57,798 nucleotides of DNA, from NCBI GenBank assembly GCA_029062005.1, contig JAIDQZ010000106.1:1-57798 (forward strand), given 5' to 3'. A program made the position numbers and the translations under genes. How positions within the stretch are numbered: position 1 is the first letter of the stretch; each line of letters starts with the position of its first letter. This stretch comes from Muribaculaceae bacterium. GTDB lineage: Bacteria > Bacteroidota > Bacteroidia > Bacteroidales > Muribaculaceae. Shown one piece after another: positions 52,601-57,798 of this stretch. The notes under the pieces were generated by a model that saw nothing but the letters and a program-made list of their open reading frames with translations, did no database searches and had not been told where the DNA came from.

Positions 52601-52906
52601 TGAGAAAAAACAGGTGACAAACCTATGGACAAGCGACCATCCCGGATTGCCGGGAGGATGCCCCACCTCAAGGCGAAGAGCTGTGATAAGGTATTCAGGG
52701 CAGTCCCAGTAGGAGGCACCGGGATCAACAGTAAGCCAGTAGACCACAAGGGATGCCAGGAATGCTATCCATGGGGTATAATTTTGAATTGAGAAAGCAT
52801 GATTGAAGATTGAGGATTGAGATTTAAGAATAGTCCGAGATTTCTCTGACATAACCGGACGCACGAGCCGTGCGTCCCTACCGGAATGACGATATAAAAT
52901 CTTCAT
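49655..52906 (-). CDS. DUF2723 GT-C type membrane protein
   Basis: A 1083-aa polytopic protein: about ten helices in the first 700 residues, with the family signature 'DPGASYWDCPEYL' (acidic catalytic-type motif), and a C-terminal soluble half with a TPR-like end ('LAESLAAAGRHDQALHVARAALVRYP'). DUF2723 is related to protein O-mannosyltransferases, so it may transfer lipid-linked sugars to exported proteins. The ATG at 52906 overlaps the SDR stop as ATGA. The next Met is at 52852. The first 45 codons translate a palindromic repeat and AT-rich repeat words, so the true start is uncertain. Confidence 0.85.
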   Translation of the reverse strand: MKILYRHSGRDARLVRPVMSEKSRTILKSQSSIFNHAFSIQNYTPWIAFLASLVVYWLTVDPGASYWDCPEYLITALRLEVGHPPGNPGWSLVHRFVTCFFSGPALQVRVVNMMSGVFTALAVMMLCSISISVMRRIWHPDAAGKWRTAAISVSSLAGSLCFAWSDSAWYSAVEAEVYAMSLFLSALTVWMSLRLSFSFSRGARIRWLVALMYVIGFSLGVHQLNLLVLPAIAMIIALRICGRGRKNIRCMVFAFIAGCAVVVLILKGLMPGSVALAARVDLWTVNSFGLPYWSGALFFWGMSLFLVVVSALLTGCRHRNVSVSLWCLAAVMTGFSVYILIPVRAWANPPVNEGNPSDVFRLADYLDRRQYGESPLLYGRTPYSRVMRMERVSVNGQGDSVRDYSWNAMQLCGRDMRPMVRNGHIPDRSRFMTDEDRELNAVISKRDSAVPGYVVTGYRVTPVYTPELDMWLPRMHASSPGDIAAYRDWTGMDSANMAKVRVSEAFDSLGRPVPMRDSSGKPLEKYSLRPSYLQSFAYLFAYQIGYMYLRYLMWNYAGRQNDVPSTGEIDHGNFITGLPLLDDFMLGPQSQLPGEIGSGNEGRNIYWSVPFILGLIGIVWLFIGSRKGLPSSVMRTVASVSMVLFIMTGIAIVFYLNQTPGEPRERDYSFLGSFWVFALWIGFGMLLVLRSVSRRWTRGVALAAVCAVPLWMLAENYRDHDRSYRSATLDYASNLLESLDDDAVLFVDGDNYIFPLWFAQEVMGVRRDVTVICNAYLGSDWYVRQLMVPRYGHDGLRMTAAEGDIALGNYNMVRLPYAEADTAPAVDVLRDLYSDQSPVPSFGSRWLTVGRDSADSWVFDILSIPGKGAGSLAGLREITVLDIVTANAASRYPRPLYWHQDLKKDKYVGFFPFTRQALFARRLMPLVADSAVLLDESLGVLPKLCWGGLDRAPYPGVDVKTQASMQRASMIRLAESLAAAGRHDQALHVARAALVRYPSRLVPFTIRHHIDSAYFESHQIAKVLSSSGKALGDTAAVSLAKSIEEEDSLRTMEFRRYRESLPLSRRGALSPDSRNHTITSYKK
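52785..52830. repeat. AT-rich repeat translated at the DUF2723 N-terminus
   Basis: Words of the 'ttgaattgagaa...gattgaggattgag' family, elsewhere intergenic, here lie inside the open frame (residues about 26-41 of the long form). Confidence 0.6.
52857..52877. repeat. 21-bp palindromic repeat at the SDR / DUF2723 junction
   Basis: GGACGCACGA / GCCGTGCGTCC with CTACC flank, located between the ATGs at 52906 and 52852. If the first ATG is used it is translated as part of the DUF2723 N-terminus. Confidence 0.8.
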
Positions 52907-53709
52907 TTGACAATTCCTTTGTCAAGAAGACGGCGCTTCACCTGCATACGGATCCACGTCGGAGTGATACCTACGAAGAATATGGCGAGGCGGTTGACTA
53001 TGCCGTTGATATATTGCTTTTTCCCTTTAAGCATTGCATTTACCGCCCTTTCAGCGAAACGGTCTGGTTTTGCCACGGCACCAATTCCAACAGCTATACG
53101 CATCAGATGATCGGGCAATCCGAAAAGGGATGTGGCTATGCCACCGGGAGCAGCCACAGTAGCGGAAGCGCCATAATCCTTGAGTTCATAATGCAGCGAA
53201 CGTGTGAACACACGGATATACGCCTTTGTCGATGTGTACATGGCAAGTCCCGGCATGGGCATCCAACATGACATCGACGACATATTCAGGATACGACCGC
53301 AGCCACGCTGACGAAACTTTCTTGCAAAGAAGAGCGACAGCATGGTTGTGGCACGCACGTGAAGATCTATGAAGCACCGAATTTTTTCATCAGAGGTGTC
53401 AGCGAGCTCACGGAAACTGAATATGCCGGCATTGTTTATGACGAAATCAGCTTCAATTCCATTAGTGCCAAGGAAAGCTGCAACCATCGATTCGGCATGA
53501 GGTGCGGTAAGGTCAAGGGTGAGGGGCAATGCCTTGACCCCAAACTCACTCTCTACTGCAATGGCAGCCCTGCGCAATGGTTCGACCGTGACACTCACCA
53601 TCACAAGAGAGCATCCCCGCCCGGCAAGGACCCGACAGAATTCCGTACCGATTCCTCCGTCGGCACCTGTCACCACAGCCCATTTTCCTGTAAGGTCACA
53701 GTTATTCAT
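52903..53709 (-). CDS. Short-chain dehydrogenase, putative hydroxysteroid dehydrogenase
   Basis: A 268-aa SDR oxidoreductase. The cofactor motif is TGADGGIG (14-21), structural NNAG 92-95, and the catalytic set is S145, Y158 and K162 (YTSTK). A basic, amphipathic C-terminus ('RLAIFFVGITPTWIRMQVKRRLL') suggests membrane association, as in 17-beta-HSD-like SDRs. It follows the OYE gene by 13 bp in the 5-alpha-reductase operon, so interconversion of a 3-keto and 3-hydroxy group on a steroid is the leading guess. The open frame extends to 53976 but that part overlaps the OYE gene, so the ATG at 53709 is used. Confidence 0.85.
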   Translation of the reverse strand: MNNCDLTGKWAVVTGADGGIGTEFCRVLAGRGCSLVMVSVTVEPLRRAAIAVESEFGVKALPLTLDLTAPHAESMVAAFLGTNGIEADFVINNAGIFSFRELADTSDEKIRCFIDLHVRATTMLSLFFARKFRQRGCGRILNMSSMSCWMPMPGLAMYTSTKAYIRVFTRSLHYELKDYGASATVAAPGGIATSLFGLPDHLMRIAVGIGAVAKPDRFAERAVNAMLKGKKQYINGIVNRLAIFFVGITPTWIRMQVKRRLLDKGIVK

Positions 53710-53722
53710 AAGACCCTGATAA

Positions 53723-54952
53723 TTATCCTTCAGCTTTAATCTTTTCGATTTCCTTTCTGATCCTGGGAGGAAGATCCGCAACAGCGCAGTGGCATGCCAT
53801 CTCACGGCTATACATACGCGCAATGCAATAGTTGACATGCTCACACCCGCAATGATGCGAAGTCTCGGCAGCCAGCCTGTTGACAAAATCAGGCTCACGG
53901 AGAAGAGCCCGTCCCATCTGCACGAATTCAAAACCTTCAGCCAATACCCTATCCATGCCCTCCCCGTCAACGACACCGCCTACATATACAAGCGGCAGCC
54001 CGAGTTCCTTACGGAACACCTTGGCATCGTCAAGGAAATACAACGGCTTGAAGGGTTCTTTCGGTATCATGTACTTTCCTACCATGCGCACACCATATTT
54101 AAGCCACCACAGTTTCATGTAGTGGGTCATGGTGTAGAGCGGCATCTCGCCGCGCATAACATACATCGGAGCCTTGCTCACAAATCCCCCGCTCAGCACA
54201 ATGGCATGGACACCGAGACGCTCTATCTCCTTTGCCACAGTAAGACAGTCATCAATCTCCAGACCACCCTTGAAGCCATCGCGCATATTGGTCTTCACAA
54301 GGACACCCATATCGCTTCCGGCAGCTTTCATGACTTCCTCCAGACACATACGCATGAAGCGCATGCGGGCATCGAGCGAGCCGCCAAACTCATCACGGCG
54401 GTGATTGGTGTAGGGAGACAGGAACTGGGATATTAGATAGCCATGCCCGGCATGAACCTCCACACAATCAAATCCGGCGTCGCGTGCCGTGCGGACGGCA
54501 TCACCGAAGTCTCGCGCCATCTGCATGAGCTCGTCTTTCCTCAGTCCACGCACGATAGTAGGGGAATATAGATTGAATCCTGTAGACGCTCCGACCGGAA
54601 TACCTCCTGCTGTCTTTATATGCGTCATATTGCCACAGTGCCCTATCTGAATCGATGCCTTGGCACCCCGAGCGTGGATGCCGTCAGTGATCTCACGAAG
54701 CGAACCTGTGATTTCAGGACGGAGCCACAGCTGGGTCTCGAACGAGAGAGCCGAGCGATTGATACCCGCATAAGCAAGAGTCGTCATGCCGACTCCACCA
54801 TCAGCCACGCTCCAATGATAATCGCGGAGCATGTCGGTGGGATTATTGTCTTTGCCCATTCCTTCAAAAGCTGCGCTTCTGATCGAACGATTGCGTAGCT
54901 CCACAGGACCTATCTTTCCGGGAGTAAACAGTCTGTCGTGATTGGTCACCAT
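53723..54952 (-). CDS. Old Yellow Enzyme-family NADH:flavin oxidoreductase, putative steroid delta4-reductase
   Basis: A 409-aa FMN TIM-barrel enoate reductase. Landmarks are 'VHAGHGYLISQFLSP' (H167, H170), 'RRDEFGGS', and 'ALLREPDFVNRL' near the end of the barrel. The C-terminus is Cys-rich (C368, C370, C376, C387, C389), similar to but not spaced like the [4Fe-4S] motif of 2,4-dienoyl-CoA reductase and BaiCD. The FAD/NADH domain of those longer enzymes (about 640 aa) is missing. It overlaps the 5-alpha-reductase stop by 7 bp. By context it could give the 5-beta or delta1/delta4 reduction of 3-oxo steroids. This is inference. Confidence 0.88.
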   Translation of the reverse strand: MVTNHDRLFTPGKIGPVELRNRSIRSAAFEGMGKDNNPTDMLRDYHWSVADGGVGMTTLAYAGINRSALSFETQLWLRPEITGSLREITDGIHARGAKASIQIGHCGNMTHIKTAGGIPVGASTGFNLYSPTIVRGLRKDELMQMARDFGDAVRTARDAGFDCVEVHAGHGYLISQFLSPYTNHRRDEFGGSLDARMRFMRMCLEEVMKAAGSDMGVLVKTNMRDGFKGGLEIDDCLTVAKEIERLGVHAIVLSGGFVSKAPMYVMRGEMPLYTMTHYMKLWWLKYGVRMVGKYMIPKEPFKPLYFLDDAKVFRKELGLPLVYVGGVVDGEGMDRVLAEGFEFVQMGRALLREPDFVNRLAAETSHHCGCEHVNYCIARMYSREMACHCAVADLPPRIRKEIEKIKAEG

Positions 54953-55725
54953 ATGAACGGAATTATGTATTTTCTATTGAGACGGGTGAATTCCTCACCG
55001 AATTCGTCAGTGTAACGGTCATGAAGCGAGTGAGCACGGGGTGCAAGATTGGCAAATGTCCAGAGCGCAAATATCACACCCGGCAACGACCATGTAAGGA
55101 CCGCATAGCCCACCCATTCGGTAAACTCGCCGAAATAATTGGCAGAGGTCACATAGCGGAACATCCCTCCCTTCGGGATGTAATGCCGGCGGTCGCCCGG
55201 CTTGCGAAGATGGCGTATGATATAGTCGGAATGCAGATTGATGCCCATCCCTATGAAAAAAATGACGGTGCCGATTATGAATTTAGGATTTGCAAGCCAT
55301 GAAGTGGGATAGCAATCGGCAGGCGACACATAGAAAAGCCACCCGCCGATAAGATAGGCGTTGACAATATTGAACACACATCCCATGAGGATGATGACAA
55401 GCGGCATCCGGCTCTTTCCCTTTATAAGAAGAGGGAAAATGAACGACCGCTGAAAATAATGGATCATGAAAAGTGCCGCCATGGTCATCAGCGCGGGAGC
55501 GGCACGCCGGGACGATATACTCCAGAGGACAGCCATACAGATGAATACGGGAGCCTCCATCATGATCCAACCAAGACGGTTACCGACGGTCGGTCCCCAT
55601 TTCGGAGTGTAGAAAATACCATACCCCGGAGTTATGAAGCGAAGTCCCGCAAAAACCATGAAAGCAAGCGCTATCATCACGCATTCGACTGTGCGGAACA
55701 CTATAGGATCGAAAATCACGTTCAT
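54946..55725 (-). CDS. Steroid 5-alpha-reductase (SRD5A-like)
   Basis: A 259-aa polytopic membrane enzyme with strong resemblance to vertebrate steroid 5-alpha-reductases 1/2. Near-identical words are 'GMGINLHSDYIIRHLRKPG', 'IPKGGMFRYVTSANYFGE', 'EWVGYAVLTWSLPG' and the C-terminal 'KYIIPFIW'. A conserved Glu in 'MEAPVF' and Tyr in 'HYFQRSF' match the 3-oxo-binding residues (E57, Y91 of SRD5A2), and the Asn/Asp/Arg set of the NADPH site is kept. It reduces the delta4 bond of 3-oxo-delta4 steroids to the 5-alpha (allo) form. It is the first gene of its operon, read from a consensus promoter. Confidence 0.93.
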   Translation of the reverse strand: MNVIFDPIVFRTVECVMIALAFMVFAGLRFITPGYGIFYTPKWGPTVGNRLGWIMMEAPVFICMAVLWSISSRRAAPALMTMAALFMIHYFQRSFIFPLLIKGKSRMPLVIILMGCVFNIVNAYLIGGWLFYVSPADCYPTSWLANPKFIIGTVIFFIGMGINLHSDYIIRHLRKPGDRRHYIPKGGMFRYVTSANYFGEFTEWVGYAVLTWSLPGVIFALWTFANLAPRAHSLHDRYTDEFGEEFTRLNRKYIIPFIW

Positions 55726-55773
55726 TAGTATAGGGTCTTATAGTGAAAGCGTCTATCAAGACAATATCAACTG

Positions 55774-55805
55774 CAAATTTACTAAATTAACGCGACATTT
55801 GCAAA
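55774..55805 (-). promoter_or_regulatory. Consensus promoter of the steroid-reductase operon
   Basis: Minus-strand TTTG (55805-55802), a 20-bp spacer, then TAAATTTG (55781-55774). The -33 box ends next to the ATG of the divergent PAP2 gene. The predicted start near 55769 leaves a leader of about 44 nt. Confidence 0.75.
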
Positions 55806-56435
55806 ATGACTGCCAATAAACGGAAAAACAGACTAATTTTTAACATAAAAAGAATCTCTGCCACAAGACATATCTTTCTGATATTGATATTGACTGCTTA
55901 TGCCATCATGCCCGCGGCAATGATGGCTGAAAGCGATCCTTTCACTCCTTCCGCCGCACAGAAAGGGATCAGGACCTCTACCGACGTGATTGCCGTGACG
56001 CTCCCTGCCACAGCGCTGGCGGTGACTCTGTTAGAGCGGGATTGGGAAGGTCTGAAGCAGGGTGCCATATCCGCAGCAGTGACCGCAGGAGTGACAATCG
56101 GGCTCAAATATTTAGTCAAAGAGAGACGTCCGGATTTCAGCAACCGGCATTCCTTTCCATCAGGGCATTCCGCAGTGACATTTGCGGCAGCGACATATAT
56201 CGGAAAGCGATATGGATGGAAATGGAGCATACCAGCGTATGCTCTATCGACATATACGGCATGGGGGCGGATATACGGGAGAAAGCATCACTGGTGGGAT
56301 GTGGCAGCCGGAGCCGCAATCGGAGCGGCAAGCTCCTTTCTTTTCACCCATCCTTACATGAGGAAACATGAAGTGGCGCTCGTGCCGGCAGTAAGCGACA
56401 CGGGCGCGGGGGCTGCGTTGAGCTTTGCGTTTTGA
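55806..56435 (+). CDS. PAP2 family phosphatase
   Basis: A 209-aa membrane-associated phosphatase. The three motifs of the type-2 phosphatidic acid phosphatase family are present: K101-x6-R108-P109, PSGH (118-121) and G154-R155-x5-H161-x3-D165, with His 161 as nucleophile. One helix precedes the active-site region (about 22-40). It could act on undecaprenyl pyrophosphate or lipid phosphates. It is divergent from the 5-alpha-reductase operon. Confidence 0.9.
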   Translation: MTANKRKNRLIFNIKRISATRHIFLILILTAYAIMPAAMMAESDPFTPSAAQKGIRTSTDVIAVTLPATALAVTLLERDWEGLKQGAISAAVTAGVTIGLKYLVKERRPDFSNRHSFPSGHSAVTFAAATYIGKRYGWKWSIPAYALSTYTAWGRIYGRKHHWWDVAAGAAIGAASSFLFTHPYMRKHEVALVPAVSDTGAGAALSFAF

Positions 56436-56464
56436 GCTGCAAAACATAAGGCAACAGCAGGACC

Positions 56465-57013
56465 TCAGTCATCTGAAATGATGGCGCGATAGTCGGCAAG
56501 GAAGTCCATCAGCTGAATGATGCCGATGCATGTACCTACGACAAATCCTACAAGAATACCGAGACGGAAATAAATATTATCCATACTCCATGCCATTGCC
56601 CCAATAATTGCAAGGACAACAGGAAGCAGTACTGCGATAAACTGCAGATGACGCTTACGGTAGAAGAGAGCCTTCCGTATTACCTCTGTGACCGGCATAG
56701 TCACGACATTGATGCCCCGGATGCCGTGATAGAGCCATCGGTCCATAACAGATGCCACGAGGGCATAAAGTCCGAAGGACACCCCAAGGAATATGCGTGA
56801 TCGCAGATCTCCGGGAAATATGTTGGGGTTAAATATATAGCTCATGCTGAGCATGATAAGAACTATCCCCATAACCGAAAACCGCTTATAACGGTCGGCA
56901 AGGTTCTGGAGTGCAGTTTTTCTCTTTCCATTGATAATGGCATCGTAAGAACCGCTGCTTTCCGAAATAGAGACATTGGCATTCTGCCAGTTTTTTTTCA
57001 TTTCATCATTCAT
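56465..57013 (-). CDS. Membrane protein paired with an ECF sigma factor
   Basis: A 182-aa protein with no recognised family. About 45 soluble N-terminal residues are followed by four helices in two pairs (about 47-67, 78-95 and 118-137, 147-170). It starts 4 bp after the sigma gene stop, so it is the natural candidate for a regulator of that sigma factor. It lacks the classic anti-sigma (zinc or FecR-like) motifs. The frame is open 24 codons upstream, but the ATG at 57013 follows the sigma stop and is preferred. Confidence 0.7.
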   Translation of the reverse strand: MNDEMKKNWQNANVSISESSGSYDAIINGKRKTALQNLADRYKRFSVMGIVLIMLSMSYIFNPNIFPGDLRSRIFLGVSFGLYALVASVMDRWLYHGIRGINVVTMPVTEVIRKALFYRKRHLQFIAVLLPVVLAIIGAMAWSMDNIYFRLGILVGFVVGTCIGIIQLMDFLADYRAIISDD

Positions 57014-57017
57014 AGCC

Positions 57018-57545
57018 TTATATATTTCTCTTAAATAAATTTTCCCGTAGTCTTTCCTTTGCGCGGTGAAGGCGGGTAGCCACATTGTTACGCTTCAATC
57101 CGACTGTCTCGGCTATTTCCTCATAGGAATATTCATCAAGCCACATCATCACAATCGCTTTATCGATTGGATTGAGCGTGGCGATGCACTCATATAGGTC
57201 TTTCACTGCGTCAAGCTTCTCCTGTGAATCATCCGGAACGAGTATCACATCATCAAGTGATGCCTGCGATGGGAACCGTCCTCTCGTGCGCAATGTGGAT
57301 ACACATGTGTTAAGGGTTATACGGTAGACCCAGGTACGGACCGTGGATTCCTCCCGGAAGGATGGGAGCCCACGCCATATATTTACAAGCACGTCCTGAT
57401 AGAGGTCTTCAAGATCTTGCGGATTGACGGCATATCCAAGACAAACACGCCTGATCATTGCATCATGGATCCGGATAGTATCTGAAAATAGATCTTCAAG
57501 GCGCCGGGATACCGGAGACACCCCGACGGCATCAGCAAACCTCAT
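57018..57545 (-). CDS. ECF-type RNA polymerase sigma factor
   Basis: A sigma-70 family regulator of about 175 aa. Region 2 is 'DLYQDVLVNIWRGL...FREESTVRTWVYRITLN' with the -10-binding helix. Region 4 is 'LNPIDKAIVMMWLDEYSYEEIAETVGLKRNNVATRLHRAKERLR', the helix-turn-helix that reads -35. The open frame reaches 57650 (210 aa); the ATG at 57545 gives a normal ECF length, but Met at 57614 or 57608 are possible. It pairs with the four-helix protein downstream and lies after tRNA-Tyr. The signal is unknown. Confidence 0.9.
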   Translation of the reverse strand: MRFADAVGVSPVSRRLEDLFSDTIRIHDAMIRRVCLGYAVNPQDLEDLYQDVLVNIWRGLPSFREESTVRTWVYRITLNTCVSTLRTRGRFPSQASLDDVILVPDDSQEKLDAVKDLYECIATLNPIDKAIVMMWLDEYSYEEIAETVGLKRNNVATRLHRAKERLRENLFKRNI

Positions 57546-57665
57546 CAGCAGTCCGACAAAAAAGCCAGATATCGAAGTCGACGGTTTTGTAGTAATCAGC
57601 GTTATCATCTGCATTCTGTTTGCTATATTAGTCGCTGCAAAAGACCACATAGTTTCACGGAGGAT

Positions 57666-57696
57666 AAAAAAAACGCGGAACCCGAAGGAATCCGCG
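57666..57696 (-). terminator. Intrinsic terminator of tRNA-Tyr
   Basis: A stem (57674-57683 with 57687-57696, mostly GC) is followed on the minus strand by eight T (57673-57666). It lies 28 bp after the tRNA 3' end. Confidence 0.9.
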
Positions 57697-57723
57697 AAAA
57701 AAAATAAATGAATGAATGACGTG

Positions 57724-57798
57724 TGGGCGAAGATGGATTCGAACCACCGAAGGTATTAACCAGCAGATTTACAGTCTGCCCCATTTGGCCACTCTGGT
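57724..57798 (-). tRNA. tRNA-Tyr (GTA), 5' end cut by the window edge
   Basis: Read on the minus strand: a D-arm, anticodon stem GCAGA/TCTGC around the GTA anticodon, a long variable arm (class II, as bacterial tRNA-Tyr has), a GGTGG-TTCGAAT-CCATC T-arm, and acceptor TTCGCCC plus discriminator A at 57724. No CCA is encoded. About eight 5' nucleotides lie beyond the window. Confidence 0.93.

Noticed and set aside
53710..53976. N-terminal extension of the SDR
   Set aside because: It overlaps the OYE gene in another frame and lacks SDR features; the cofactor motif begins 14 residues after the ATG at 53709.
1..57798. CRISPR arrays, insertion sequences, prophage or integrase genes
   Set aside because: No regular direct repeats with spacers, no transposase or integrase motifs in any frame; the repeats present are short palindromes and AT-rich words.

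Overview
The window looks like a chromosomal segment of a gut Bacteroidales bacterium, most probably Muribaculaceae (this placement is inference). The evidence is the Bacteroidota-type promoter TTTG-N19/20-TAnnTTTG, which recurs upstream of operons, the near absence of Shine-Dalgarno sequences, the LptE / TPR / SecG and pdxJ / nadK neighbourhoods, and many secreted proteins that end in a short 'DLxGR...GIYIxxGKK' tail. I see no insertion sequence, prophage or CRISPR array.

Left part (1-17.7 kb): a decayed BspA-like leucine-rich-repeat remnant with its terminator, a low-molecular-weight tyrosine phosphatase, a MATE efflux pump, a pectin methylesterase and a DUF3108 protein. Next, on the minus strand, come an ExbB-ExbD-TonB energiser set and pdxJ. 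Facing them on the plus strand are an ACT-like orphan and nadK. Two large secreted proteins, an acyltransferase, an APC permease, another secreted redox-like protein, an EFR1 ferredoxin and a small acidic lipoprotein follow.

Middle part (17.8-38.5 kb): a HAD phosphatase and RibF, then a long minus-strand block. That block runs FKBP / sigma-54 activator / LptE / TPR / SecG, then DUF4919, a PgpH-like 7TM-HD phosphodiesterase and a short RelA/SpoT homologue, three large secreted proteins, a TPR membrane protein, a small orphan and RecG.

Right part (38.5-57.8 kb): a mannose-1-phosphate guanylyltransferase, a five-gene MacAB-TolC-like exporter, an EamA transporter, a thiamine uptake operon (TPP riboswitch, TonB-dependent receptor, PnuC/PnuT), and a four-gene operon with one strong promoter. 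That operon encodes a eukaryote-like steroid 5-alpha-reductase, an Old Yellow Enzyme flavin reductase, a short-chain dehydrogenase and a DUF2723 glycosyltransferase. A PAP2 phosphatase, an ECF sigma factor with a membrane partner and a truncated tRNA-Tyr close the window.

The most interesting system is the 5-alpha-reductase / OYE reductase / SDR operon (52.9-55.8 kb), which has the gene content expected for stereospecific reduction of bile-acid or steroid 3-oxo-delta4 intermediates. Other leads are the co-operonic (p)ppGpp synthetase and PgpH-type phosphodiesterase, three secreted CxxC proteins with Omp28-like domains, a family of 21-bp palindromes lying in one orientation, and AT-rich intergenic repeats that have been absorbed into protein termini.
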